Part shown: positions 18,061-27,152 of the stretch, in pieces
Layout: each line of letters starts with the position of its first letter
How positions within the stretch are numbered: position 1 is the stretch's first letter
NCBI GenBank assembly: GCA_964351655.1
Contig: CAYGPD010000003.1
Coordinates: 102,431 to 166,430 of the forward strand
Direction of reading: 5' to 3'
Origin: Hirschia sp964351655
Lineage (GTDB): Bacteria; Pseudomonadota; Alphaproteobacteria; Caulobacterales; Hyphomonadaceae
DNA: 64,000 bases
Translations under genes and position numbers: made by a program
The notes under the pieces: model-generated
The model's input: the letters and a program-made list of their open reading frames with translations, nothing else
Databases searched by the model: none
Told to the model about the DNA's origin: nothing

Positions 18061-18472
18061 GGTATCACCCTTAGACAGAATAACGTTACGGATTTTTCTT
18101 TATTGGAAGCTGCACGCAAACCAACTTTACTCCGCTCACGAAATGAAATCTAAATCTGAGAAGCGAATCTTAGGTTAATATCAATTGCAAATTTTTGAAC
18201 TTCTCCAATTTTGTTATATCCTAATGGCCTCACTTCACATTAAGCGAACACAACATACTGTTTTTTATGGAGATATTTTAGCGTCGAATTTTAGTAAAAT
18301 TTGCCCTCAAATTTAAACTCAAATGGGCAAAATATAGTTGAATCACCTAAAAATTGAAAAATAGACTGCTTTTGTCTTCAAAAACGACATTTGTTAGTTT
18401 TTACGTTAATACATAAAAATGCTCATCTCCAAAGAAAATGAGCATTTTAGTCTTAAGTATACTCTGCCTATA
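18061..18472. other. Intergenic region between secF and the TonB-domain gene
   Basis: 412 AT-rich bases with no credible gene. It should hold the promoter of the TonB-domain gene (reading leftward). It contains the secF terminator at about 18416-18448 and a 7-bp inverted repeat TTTGCCC (18300-18306) / GGGCAAA (18325-18331) of unknown meaning. Confidence 0.6.
18414..18450 (-). terminator. Terminator of the yajC-secD-secF operon
   Basis: AAAATGCTCAT / ATGAGCATTTT, an 11-bp inverted repeat at 18416-18426 and 18438-18448, with a T-tract on the minus strand, 25 bases after the secF stop. Confidence 0.85.
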
Positions 18473-19453
18473 CTAGGCTTGCGCTCCATGAGGTAACGGC
18501 TCTTTATCATCACTCTGTCCCCCACCCCGAACGCCGGTTTGGAGAAGGATTGCAGAAGCAATGAATATTGAAGAATATGTACCTACGAAAATACCCCATA
18601 TCATTGCGAATGAGAAACCTCTCAAAACGTCACCACCAAGAACAAAAATAGCAAGCAACGCCAATAGTGTAGTACCCGACGTCAGTAGTGTACGTGACAA
18701 TGTGCGGTTAACTGACAAGTCAATCACATCTTTCACTGGCATCTTCTTGTATCTTCTCAACTCTTCACGAACCCTGTCATACACCACAACAGTATCGTTC
18801 ATTGAATACCCGACAATCGTCAAAAGCGCAGCGATAGTTGAAAGATTAAACTCAAATTGCGTCACCGCAAACATACCAATTGTGAGGATGATATCATGTA
18901 CAAGCGCAAGTATTGCTCCAACTGAATACTGCCATTGGAAACGAAACCAGATATATATAAGCATAAGGCCGAGCGCGACAACAAGTGCAAGCACACCATC
19001 CGTCATCAACTCCCCAGAAACCTTCGGGCCAACAGCTTCATTTCGCCGAATTTCAAGCCCTTCAAACTCCGCTTTCAGAGTATCAATCATATTATTCGTC
19101 ATCGCCTGAACGGCAAGTTCAACTTCTTTTCCTTCACCATCAGGACTACCGGTACGGATCATTGCAACAGTTGCAACGTCCTCCACAGCAACAACTTCAC
19201 GCACTTCCGTAACTTGAATATCTCCAAGATTGAGCGGCGCTAGTGTGTCGCGTATACGACCCACATCAATTTGTTGATTAGGAGTTTCCACTTCAATGAC
19301 TACACCACCGACAAAGTCGATACCGAAGTTTAAACCACGCGTTGCCACCATAGCAATGGAAGCAATAATCAGTATCCCCGATAGCACAAAAGCTGCCATA
19401 CGGATTTTCATAAAGCCAATTTTTGGCTCATCTGGAAGGTATTTCAACAACAT
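18473..19453 (-). CDS. secF: Protein translocase subunit SecF
   Basis: 326-residue inner-membrane RND-type subunit that with SecD uses the proton gradient to pull preproteins through SecYEG. It has a first helix, then the GLNFGIDFVGGVVIEV motif, a periplasmic P1-like domain, and five further helices, with the Asn/Asp-containing VGYSMNDTVVVYDRVRE segment in helix 4. It begins 15 bases after secD ends and is the last gene of yajC-secD-secF. Length is normal. Confidence 0.97.
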   Translation of the reverse strand: MLLKYLPDEPKIGFMKIRMAAFVLSGILIIASIAMVATRGLNFGIDFVGGVVIEVETPNQQIDVGRIRDTLAPLNLGDIQVTEVREVVAVEDVATVAMIRTGSPDGEGKEVELAVQAMTNNMIDTLKAEFEGLEIRRNEAVGPKVSGELMTDGVLALVVALGLMLIYIWFRFQWQYSVGAILALVHDIILTIGMFAVTQFEFNLSTIAALLTIVGYSMNDTVVVYDRVREELRRYKKMPVKDVIDLSVNRTLSRTLLTSGTTLLALLAIFVLGGDVLRGFSFAMIWGIFVGTYSSIFIASAILLQTGVRGGGQSDDKEPLPHGAQA

Positions 19454-19468
19454 GATTTATGTCCTCCC

Positions 19469-21061
19469 TTAAACCGGCAACTTTTTGGGACGCACGATGC
19501 GCAACCAATCAGCCATAAACATACGTGTTAGAACAAAAGCAGTGAACACAGATGTCACAACCCCGATACCCAAAGTCACCGCGAACCCTTTCACAGGCCC
19601 AGAACCAAGTTGGAACAATACAGCCGCTGCAATCAACGTCGTAATATTTGCATCGAAAATCGTTGACGTTGCTTGTTTATATCCGATTTCAACCGAAGTG
19701 ATCGGCGCTCTACCGTTTCGGTGTTCTTCCCGAATACGCTCAAAAACAAGCACGTTAGCATCCACAGCCATACCGATTGTCAGGATAATACCTGCAATCC
19801 CCGGCAAGGTAAGCGTCGCTCCAAGCCCAGAAAGGGCACCAATAATTAGCATAATATTCGCAGCGAGGGATATAACCGCAAAGCCCCCCCACAAACCATA
19901 AGCCAAAAGCATAAAGATTGCGACAAGTGCAAGTCCAACTATCGAAGCAGTCGTTCCTGCACGAATTGAGTCCTCACCCAGTCCCGCCCCTACAACACGC
20001 TGCTCAACAACTTGAAGCTTTGCCGGCAATTCACCAGCTCGCAGCACAATAGCGATTGCATTCGCCTCTTTAATTTCAAATGATCCAGTAATTCGACCAG
20101 ACCCACTCAAAATAGGCGAACGTACAGTGGCCGCTGAAATGACTTTTCCATCCAAAACGATCGCAAACGTACGGCCGACATTTTGACTTGTAAAATCACC
20201 AAATACTTTTGGACCACGCCCTTTTAGCGTAAAGTCAATTTGAGGACGATTACTTTCATCAAATCCTTGTGAAGCATTCGCGAAATCAGCACCCGTCAAA
20301 ACAGGATCTTCAAATACTATATACTCTCTCGCAGAGTACGCATCTTGATGTTTCACCTTACCTAAACGCGGCTCATCTAGGCGATATTGAGTTGGGTCTG
20401 CATCTTCATCAACTAGATTAATAGACATCACCCCAGCGCGTTGAATGAGTGCAATCAACTCTGTTGGATCGTCCAGTCCGGGAACTTCTAGCACAATGCG
20501 GTTGGAACCTTGACGCTGAATATTAGGATCAGTTGTTCCTGAACCATCTACACGGCGACGTACAACCTCGATTGAGTCATCTAGAGCTTCTACTTCCAAC
20601 TCAGCTAACTTTGCTTCAGAAAACCGAACTGTTATAACCCCGTTTTGATCTTCAACAGATAAACTCTGAGGGCCGCCAATGCCACCAACTGGTGAAGACA
20701 ATTCTTTAACCCGTCGAATTGCCTCTTCTGTTTGTGTAGGCTCTAGCACACGAAAACGCACGCCACCTTCTGCAACTTCACGACCACGGAATTTGACGTT
20801 GTTTGGTTTCTTGATCAATTCTCTTTGAATATCACGAGACAACTCACGCAATCTGTTTTGCTGCAACTCTTTTGGATCAACTTCCAAAAGTAGGTATGAG
20901 CCACCTTTTAGGTCAAGGCCAAGTTTTACAGTTTCTGACGGTACGAAGCCTAGTTTAGATTCGCGCTGACTTGCACTCAACAAGTTAGGCAAAGACAACC
21001 AAGCTCCAAGAAGTACAACGCCAATTACAAGTAGGCGTTTCCATAGTGGAAATTGCAGCAT
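19469..21061 (-). CDS. secD: Protein translocase subunit SecD
   Basis: 530 residues. Inner-membrane partner of SecF. Visible are an N-terminal helix, KLGLDLKGGSYLLLEV, a large periplasmic domain (QRQGSNRIVLEVPGLDD) and five C-terminal helices with IILTIGMAVDANVLVFERIREE, whose Asp is needed for proton coupling. It starts 12 bases after yajC ends. Length is normal for Alphaproteobacteria. Confidence 0.97.
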   Translation of the reverse strand: MLQFPLWKRLLVIGVVLLGAWLSLPNLLSASQRESKLGFVPSETVKLGLDLKGGSYLLLEVDPKELQQNRLRELSRDIQRELIKKPNNVKFRGREVAEGGVRFRVLEPTQTEEAIRRVKELSSPVGGIGGPQSLSVEDQNGVITVRFSEAKLAELEVEALDDSIEVVRRRVDGSGTTDPNIQRQGSNRIVLEVPGLDDPTELIALIQRAGVMSINLVDEDADPTQYRLDEPRLGKVKHQDAYSAREYIVFEDPVLTGADFANASQGFDESNRPQIDFTLKGRGPKVFGDFTSQNVGRTFAIVLDGKVISAATVRSPILSGSGRITGSFEIKEANAIAIVLRAGELPAKLQVVEQRVVGAGLGEDSIRAGTTASIVGLALVAIFMLLAYGLWGGFAVISLAANIMLIIGALSGLGATLTLPGIAGIILTIGMAVDANVLVFERIREEHRNGRAPITSVEIGYKQATSTIFDANITTLIAAAVLFQLGSGPVKGFAVTLGIGVVTSVFTAFVLTRMFMADWLRIVRPKKLPV

Positions 21062-21073
21062 AATGAAGCGTCT

Positions 21074-21433
21074 CTAGCTCTTTGAAGTATCGTTGGCAGG
21101 TTGAGGTGTATTTTTTCCACGCACTTCAACAATCATAGAACGCAAAATACGAAGCTTCACGCCTTCGCCGGCATCCACAAGCACTTCGCTTTCTTCAACT
21201 TTAGTTACTTTAGCGATTAACCCGCCCGTCGTGATAATAGTATCACCTTTAACAACCGCTTCGATCATAGCGCGATGTTCTTTTTGGCGCTTTTGCTGTG
21301 GACGGATCATTGTGAAATACAAGATCACAAGAATACCGGCAAACGGCAACATTTGAATGAGAGCTGAAGGCTCACCAGCTGCTCCAGTAGCAGCTACGGC
21401 ACTTTCTTGAAGTATGAGCGGTGCGATAAACAT
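21074..21433 (-). CDS. yajC: Preprotein translocase subunit YajC
   Basis: 119-residue single-helix membrane protein that associates with SecDF and YidC. It has an extracytoplasmic N-terminus, a helix (MLPFAGILVILYFTMIRPQQKR) and the KGDTIITTGGLIAKV fold typical of YajC. It is first in the secD-secF operon. The nlpD-like gene ends 161 bases upstream on the same strand. Confidence 0.96.
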   Translation of the reverse strand: MFIAPLILQESAVAATGAAGEPSALIQMLPFAGILVILYFTMIRPQQKRQKEHRAMIEAVVKGDTIITTGGLIAKVTKVEESEVLVDAGEGVKLRILRSMIVEVRGKNTPQPANDTSKS

Positions 21434-21594
21434 AAACGCCTCTTAATAAATCCCTTAGTCGCACCATCTTGGCGACGACCCCTGCTTCCAGCTATTATCT
21501 AATAATGACTGTAAAAGCATACAAGGCGCGGACTATATCTATAGGTGACGACAATGCAATGTATGTAAGGCGATTGGTTGTGCGCGTTTTAGTG

Positions 21595-23478
21595 CTAAAT
21601 TGCACGTTTGGGGGATAAATGCTGTGCAGGGTCGATCGGAGCCTTGCCTTTTCGCAATTGGAAATGCAATTGCGGCGTATCCACTGATCCAGTATGGCCC
21701 ACTTTAGCTATGGTCTGCCCTTGGCGAATCGCTTGGCCTTCTTCTACTAACAATGCCTCGGCATGCGCATATGCACTGACCCAGCCATCACCGTGATTTA
21801 TCAGCACAAGAAAACCAAAACCTGGCAGCTCATTACCTGCATACACAACATATCCATCAGCCGTGGCTTTAATTTCTGAGCCGTTCGGGGCTGCGATATT
21901 TAGACCATCATTTTTAAGACCCTTTGGGTTTTCACCAAACCCAGCAAGCACATTCCCCTCTACAGGCCAGAGAAAACCACGACTATTCCCCGGAAGATCA
22001 ATTTTAGAGTTTACGGGGATTGGCTGAACACTTGGTGTTTCATCAAAGCGGCCTAATTCTTGTGTTTTTACAGCATCTTTTGCAGGATCTCTAACCAATA
22101 TTTGAGGGCTGGACAAAACAACAGCTCCAGACGTCGTGCCCTCTAAACCATGACTAAAAGCCTGCTTAGCAGGTGCGCCAGAGCTATTTTGCATAGCCAT
22201 ACTGCGCGCATTCGCAGATGCTTGTGCAGTTGAGGCAGATGCCATTGAATCACGTGCGAGACTTGGCAATAAAATTTGGTCATTCGGATGAATTGTCCAC
22301 GGTTTTGGAAGACCATTCATATTCGCTAAAGAGCGTGTGTCCACATTATACCTACGGGATATTGCGTATAAAGTTTCTCCTGCTTCAACCACATGAATAT
22401 TGGGAGGTGGTAAGTAAATAAAACTCCCTTCTTCCAGCGTAAATGGTGGCTGAAGTCGGTTTGTTTCTACCAAAGCACGCAATGCAACCCGATATCGCTC
22501 TGAAATTCGAAAGAGTGTGTCGCCTTTTAGTATTTCAATTGCATCACCCAACAGAGGTTCTTGGCCATATTCTGCAGATGGAGCAGAAGCTGGTATTCCT
22601 GTTTTACTATTATAAAACAGATTGTTACTGGTTTTTACAATATTGTATCCAGTTCCAATACCCGTTGATGACGCTCCATTTAAAACGACCGGAGCACCTA
22701 CAGCACCCAAAGTTGCCACAGGCATAGTGACAGCGCTTGCCTGGCTCATATCAGGCAGAGGCAAAGAAGTATTTGATCGTGTGGGATAAGATTTCGAAGA
22801 AATTGAGAGGTTTTGTGTAGAATTGGCTGTATTTTGGTCCAATACACTGCCTGCTCTCTTTACGCTCTGCCCCTGATATATATGCGATACAGCCGAGGTA
22901 GAAGCCTGACTTGCCTCTTCTGGAGCGACGTATTGCCCCTGAAATACTTGTCTTTGTGTGCCTTGTGGTTGCTGATGAACATATACATCAGAAAACCCAT
23001 TTGGCGTCTGGCTCACATCTTGCTGATAATTCGGTTGTGTCCGAGCTTGACCATAATTTATCGGCGCTGCTTGTGATGCCGCTTGAGTTGCAGCTTGCTG
23101 AGCTAAAGCCGCATCTGCTTGGGCTTGATTATGAAGCAGAGCATTTTGATATTGTCTTTGTTGTTCTAGATATTGCGCGTGTTGCTGGGCTTGCTCCGCA
23201 GCAAGACGTTGACGCTCAGCCTGCTCACTCGCGCGGGCTACATCTTCATAATATTGCACATCTGGTTGTGTCAGTGAATCACCTTGCACTACAGGTGCTT
23301 GGTCTGTCCCATCTGGCACACGGTACTGATTATATTGTGACGCCGTCTTAAATTCGACAGGCGCTGTGTCGCGTGCCTGAGCCAACACTGGAGACATAGC
23401 TTGTCCGGCCCCCACAGCGATAACTGCGAGACTTATAGTTAAGACAAATTTTGCCGAAACCAGCTTTTCTACACCCAT
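21595..23478 (-). CDS. LysM and M23 peptidase-family protein (NlpD/EnvC-like)
   Basis: 627 residues, exported (signal peptide about 1-33, VLAQA). A Gln/Ala-rich coiled-coil-like stretch at about 85-170 is followed by two LysM modules (EILKGDTLFRISERYRV and HVVEAGETLYAISRRYNV) and a C-terminal M23 fold (GFGENPKGLKNDGLNIAAP, LINHGDGWVSAYAH, QLHFQLRKG). NlpD relatives activate amidases for septal peptidoglycan splitting. The first zinc-ligand motif reads GLNIAAP rather than HxGxD, so the metal site looks degenerate and a regulatory role is favoured. The place after surE-pcm is the standard nlpD position. Confidence 0.92.
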   Translation of the reverse strand: MGVEKLVSAKFVLTISLAVIAVGAGQAMSPVLAQARDTAPVEFKTASQYNQYRVPDGTDQAPVVQGDSLTQPDVQYYEDVARASEQAERQRLAAEQAQQHAQYLEQQRQYQNALLHNQAQADAALAQQAATQAASQAAPINYGQARTQPNYQQDVSQTPNGFSDVYVHQQPQGTQRQVFQGQYVAPEEASQASTSAVSHIYQGQSVKRAGSVLDQNTANSTQNLSISSKSYPTRSNTSLPLPDMSQASAVTMPVATLGAVGAPVVLNGASSTGIGTGYNIVKTSNNLFYNSKTGIPASAPSAEYGQEPLLGDAIEILKGDTLFRISERYRVALRALVETNRLQPPFTLEEGSFIYLPPPNIHVVEAGETLYAISRRYNVDTRSLANMNGLPKPWTIHPNDQILLPSLARDSMASASTAQASANARSMAMQNSSGAPAKQAFSHGLEGTTSGAVVLSSPQILVRDPAKDAVKTQELGRFDETPSVQPIPVNSKIDLPGNSRGFLWPVEGNVLAGFGENPKGLKNDGLNIAAPNGSEIKATADGYVVYAGNELPGFGFLVLINHGDGWVSAYAHAEALLVEEGQAIRQGQTIAKVGHTGSVDTPQLHFQLRKGKAPIDPAQHLSPKRAI

Positions 23479-23521
23479 ACATTAACTGCCAAACACGCCT
23501 ACATGCCCGACCCTCTGCAAT

Positions 23522-24169
23522 TTATAACTCTTTTGCAGTTCCAATAATGAGGGGTAAAAACTTAGAAGCTCCTAACGTGGTTACTTTTTCCACCTGATTT
23601 TCTACTCTTTTGTACACATTTATGTGTTGATTTCCGTCTTTTTCAACCGGAACAACCATAATGCCACCAAAATTCAACTGCTCAGCGAGCACGTAAGGCG
23701 CATGCGTGATAGCGCCTGTTAGAATTATACGATCAAAAGGGGCACGCTCTGTAATGCCTTGCAGCCCATCTCCATGAAATAAGCGCACATTGTTCAATTC
23801 CAACGCATTCAATGTTTCTTGCGCCATATCGTGGAGTGTTCGGTAACGTTCGATGGAATAAACCCGCTTCGCTAAAAGCGACAAAACTGCCGCCTGATAC
23901 CCAACACCTGTTCCTACTTCAAGTACAGAGTGTTCAGGTTGAACATCTAAAGCTTGCAGCATGCGCCCCACCATTACCGGCAAGGACAATTCTTGACCAC
24001 ATGCGATAGGAACCTGACGGTTATCATAAGCCATATCGCGATATTCGTCTGGTACAAAAATCGCGCGCGGCGTTCTCTCAATCGCACTTAACACACGATT
24101 GTCCATCACTCCCGCCTGACGCAGCTCAAGTATAAGCCGCGCAGACCTAAATGGATCAACTATTTCCAC
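23522..24169 (-). CDS. pcm: Protein-L-isoaspartate O-methyltransferase
   Basis: 215 residues. Repairs isoaspartyl residues using S-adenosylmethionine. The SAM site reads VLEVGTGVGYQAAVLSLLA, and RTPRAIFVP and QVPIACGQELSLP are family motifs. The frame begins with GTG at 24169, 14 bases after surE ends. Part of the serS-surE-pcm-nlpD string; the post-catalytic TGAI motif (usual TAA/TCA) is a small deviation. Cytosolic. Confidence 0.94.
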   Translation of the reverse strand: MEIVDPFRSARLILELRQAGVMDNRVLSAIERTPRAIFVPDEYRDMAYDNRQVPIACGQELSLPVMVGRMLQALDVQPEHSVLEVGTGVGYQAAVLSLLAKRVYSIERYRTLHDMAQETLNALELNNVRLFHGDGLQGITERAPFDRIILTGAITHAPYVLAEQLNFGGIMVVPVEKDGNQHINVYKRVENQVEKVTTLGASKFLPLIIGTAKEL

Positions 24170-24183
24170 AACCTATTCGGCCT

Positions 24184-24951
24184 TTATAATTCACCAAAAG
24201 ACTCAGACAGCGCATCACGAAATGCATTATGCGTCAAATCAAGGTGCAAAGGTGTAATGCTAATCTTGTTCTCGTATATCGCTTGAAGGTCCGTCCCTAC
24301 TGGAGGATCAGATTTAGGACCACCATGCGATAACCAATAATAGTCTCGTCCACGTGGGTCTGTACGTTTAACCGAATTTACTATTGGAAAATCGCGCATG
24401 CCTTGCGATGTAATCTCTACCCCTTGAACGTCTTCAATTTCACAATCTGGGAAATTGACATTCATGACCACATCTTTTGGCCACCCCGTTTCCATCAAGC
24501 GTTTAAGCACTATAGGGCCATAGTGACGAGCGGTATGCCAGGCGACCGGCTTATCACGGCGAAAACCACGCGTTTGAGAAAAGCCAATCCCCGGAACACC
24601 CAATAACATACCCTGCATCACAGCACCAAGTGTACCAGATTGCGTAGTATCTTCAGCTACATTTTGACCAATATTTACGCCTGACAAAATCAGATCAGGT
24701 TTATGGTCAGCAAGCAATTGCTGCACACCGATAACAACACAATCAGTCGGCGTTCCTTCGATACGGAAGCGTTTCTCCCCGCGCACATCCACGCGCACAG
24801 CTTCTGCAACAGTGATAGCCCGCCCCTGCCCCGACTGCTCAACAAGCGGGGCGACCATCCACACATCATCCGAAAGAGAATGCGCGATGTGTTCCATCAC
24901 TTCTAGGCCCGGCGCATCTATGCCGTCATCGTTTGTGATTAGAATACGCAT
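24184..24951 (-). CDS. surE: 5'/3'-nucleotidase SurE
   Basis: 255-residue metal-dependent nucleotidase active on nucleoside monophosphates and short polyphosphates. The N-terminal metal site MRILITNDDGIDAPGL is intact, as are SGxG-like VEQSGQGRA and LSGVNIGQN. The start codon overlaps the serS stop by one base (TAATG), which suggests translational coupling. Confidence 0.96.
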   Translation of the reverse strand: MRILITNDDGIDAPGLEVMEHIAHSLSDDVWMVAPLVEQSGQGRAITVAEAVRVDVRGEKRFRIEGTPTDCVVIGVQQLLADHKPDLILSGVNIGQNVAEDTTQSGTLGAVMQGMLLGVPGIGFSQTRGFRRDKPVAWHTARHYGPIVLKRLMETGWPKDVVMNVNFPDCEIEDVQGVEITSQGMRDFPIVNSVKRTDPRGRDYYWLSHGGPKSDPPVGTDLQAIYENKISITPLHLDLTHNAFRDALSESFGEL

Positions 24952-26423
24952 TATTTAATCACCTCAACACCGCCCATGTATGACACGAGCACTGCCGGCA
25001 CTTTAATAGAGCCATCTTCCTGCTGATAGTTTTCCAGTACCGCAACCAATGTGCGCCCAACTGCAAGACCAGAACCATTTAGCGTGTGAACAAATTGCGT
25101 TTTTGGCTTTGGTGTGTCTTCTGTTGGCGCTGGTTTATAGCGTGCATTCATACGGCGCGCTTGGAAATCTCCACATGTCGAACAGCTGGAAATCTCGCGA
25201 TATGTATCTTGAGACGGCAACCACACCTCAATGTCATAAGTGCGTTTTGCTCCAAACCCGATATCACCTGTACACAAATTCACAACGCGATAAGGCAATT
25301 CCAAACGCTGCAAAATTGCTTCCGCGCAGCCTGTCATCCGCTCAAGCTCCGCGTCGGAATCTTCAGGCTTCACGATAGATACCATTTCAACTTTAGTGAA
25401 TTGGTGAAGGCGGATCATACCCTTTGTGTCGCGTCCGGCTGAGCCTGCTTCAGATCTAAAACAAGGCGTCGCGGCTGTCATGCGGATTGGCAATTGATCT
25501 TCAGCAAGAATTTGCTCGCGCACGAGGTTTGTAACGGGCACTTCAGCTGTTGGGATGAGGTAGTGCGCCTGCTTACTTCCAGTTGCAACGGAGGAACCAT
25601 CTGCTAGAACATCGGCTAAATCACTATCTTCGAAGGCTTGATCTATTGCTTGTCTAACAGTTGCCGCCCCTTCCGTTCTTACTGATCGTACTATGTCCAA
25701 TATTTCAGAACGGTAATCACTAGCACCAGTACCCGTTTTAAAAAGATCCTCTTCAAACTTAGGCAATTGCCCGGTCCCAACCAGCGCATCAGCTTTCACC
25801 AAATAGGGCGGAGATACTTCTTCATAGCCATGCTCTTCAGTTTGTACATCAAGCATGAATTGTGTGAGCGCACGCTCAAGCTTCGCCATTTTACCGCGTA
25901 GCGCCACAAAGCGCGCGCCTGAAATATTGGCCGCCGCTTCAAAATCCATCAAGGAAAAGCCTTTGTCGTTTTTCAGCTTTTCGCCAAGGTCAGCATGTTC
26001 TTGTGCTGGGAATGCAAGCTTGTTTGGCTCGCCCCACACGCGCACTTCTTCATTGTCATCTTCATCCGCACCATCTGGCACATCATCATAAACAATGTTT
26101 GGCAGGCCCAACAGAATGTCATCAAGCTTGGCGCGTACTGCATTTTCTGTTTCACCAACTTTTTCCATAGTTGCCTTTGCTTCAGCAACTTCAGCCATCA
26201 GGCGCTGGGCTTCGTCTTCATTCCCTGACGCTTTGGCCTTACCAATCATCTTAGATGATTTATTGCGCACCTGCTCGGCATCTTGAACTTGCTGAACTGC
26301 CGCTCGCAATTGTTTGTCTAGTTCAAGAATGTCCGACACCACATCACCCAAACCCGATTTGCGGCGGTTCCAACCCCTGATGTAAGCATCTGGATTGTCG
26401 CGAATAGCGCGGATATCGTGCAT
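24951..26423 (-). CDS. serS: Serine-tRNA ligase with an insertion in the catalytic domain
   Basis: 490 residues; class II synthetase charging tRNA-Ser. The N-terminal coiled-coil arm covers about residues 30-105. Motif 2 (TPCFRSEAGSAGRDTKGMIRLHQF) and motif 3 (NGSGLAVGRTLVAVLENYQ) are intact. Between FEEDLFKT and HYLIPTAEVPVTN (about residues 231-287) there are some 55 residues where most SerRS have only a short loop; this explains the length above the usual ~425. GGAG precedes the ATG. First gene of serS-surE-pcm. Confidence 0.96.
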   Translation of the reverse strand: MHDIRAIRDNPDAYIRGWNRRKSGLGDVVSDILELDKQLRAAVQQVQDAEQVRNKSSKMIGKAKASGNEDEAQRLMAEVAEAKATMEKVGETENAVRAKLDDILLGLPNIVYDDVPDGADEDDNEEVRVWGEPNKLAFPAQEHADLGEKLKNDKGFSLMDFEAAANISGARFVALRGKMAKLERALTQFMLDVQTEEHGYEEVSPPYLVKADALVGTGQLPKFEEDLFKTGTGASDYRSEILDIVRSVRTEGAATVRQAIDQAFEDSDLADVLADGSSVATGSKQAHYLIPTAEVPVTNLVREQILAEDQLPIRMTAATPCFRSEAGSAGRDTKGMIRLHQFTKVEMVSIVKPEDSDAELERMTGCAEAILQRLELPYRVVNLCTGDIGFGAKRTYDIEVWLPSQDTYREISSCSTCGDFQARRMNARYKPAPTEDTPKPKTQFVHTLNGSGLAVGRTLVAVLENYQQEDGSIKVPAVLVSYMGGVEVIK

Positions 26424-26625
26424 GGAAAAACTCCTGAAGGCGGGATAATCTTGATTGTAAAGTCTATGTTTCTGGCAATAGCATTATTTGCCTAAAAGAA
26501 CAGCCTTGAAGGACAATTGGCTGAGATTTGCAGCCCGCTCACAATGCTCTCACGTGCTTTTGTATGGTGTGTGAGCGTCAATTGGGCTTAGCTTATCGTA
26601 ATTTCTAACGGCTACGGGGCTTAAT

Positions 26626-27105
26626 ATGACATATATTAGAAAATACGGGCATTGGATTATCTCCATTTACATCGCTGTGATCTTTTTAGATTCGTTGCGG
26701 TTTAAATTCACAAACGCTCATGAAACACAGGTGATATTTGGCAAACTCGATGCGTGGGCCAATTCGTTTGGCGCGGGCGGGCTATTCTCTCAAACTGGAT
26801 TGTTTAGCCAATATGTCATTGGAAGCGCTGAATTAGCCGCATCTGCATTGATTTTGTTTGGCTTATTTACGGAGCGCAAAACGCTTCATGGTCTTGGTGC
26901 CCTCATTGGAGTTGCTGTCATGACTGGGGCAATCAGCTTTCACCTCTTTACCCCTCTCGGCATTGATCCAAATAATGATGGCGGCGGATTATTTTATGCA
27001 GCTATCGGCGTATGGCTTGGCTCTGTCGCAATTGCGTTTTTGCGCCGCAAGCAATTGCTAGCATTTAGCTGTAACTTACTTAGAATGCTGATCGCAAAAA
27101 CGTAA
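26626..27105 (+). CDS. Small four-helix membrane protein, DoxX/DUF417-like
   Basis: 159 residues with four membrane helices (about 9-25, 63-85, 92-112, 122-142). The layout of a conserved Phe/Asn-containing first loop and GSAELAASALILFGLFTER is like DoxX-type proteins. No catalytic residues are recognisable and the function is unknown. It is the only plus-strand gene inside the long minus-strand export block and converges on tatC. Confidence 0.72.
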   Translation: MTYIRKYGHWIISIYIAVIFLDSLRFKFTNAHETQVIFGKLDAWANSFGAGGLFSQTGLFSQYVIGSAELAASALILFGLFTERKTLHGLGALIGVAVMTGAISFHLFTPLGIDPNNDGGGLFYAAIGVWLGSVAIAFLRRKQLLAFSCNLLRMLIAKT

Positions 27106-27118
27106 TGAAAAATAGTGA

Positions 27119-27149
27119 TAAAGGCGCGCTGGGTTTTGATGCGCTTTTA
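27119..27149. terminator. Possible hairpin between converging genes
   Basis: AAAGGCGC (27120-27127) / GCGCTTTT (27141-27148) with a G-T pair and a 13-base loop, between the small membrane protein and tatC. Weak, with a T-tract on neither side longer than four. Confidence 0.35.
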
Positions 27150-27152
27150 CCA

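Noticed and set aside
18561..19109. 182-codon plus-strand ORF opposite secF
   Set aside because: Antisense shadow; Ser/Thr-rich composition typical of reversed membrane-protein codons.
23000..23240. Gln/Ala-rich stretch in the nlpD-like gene as a DNA tandem repeat
   Set aside because: The protein is low-complexity but the codons vary and there is no regular DNA repeat unit.
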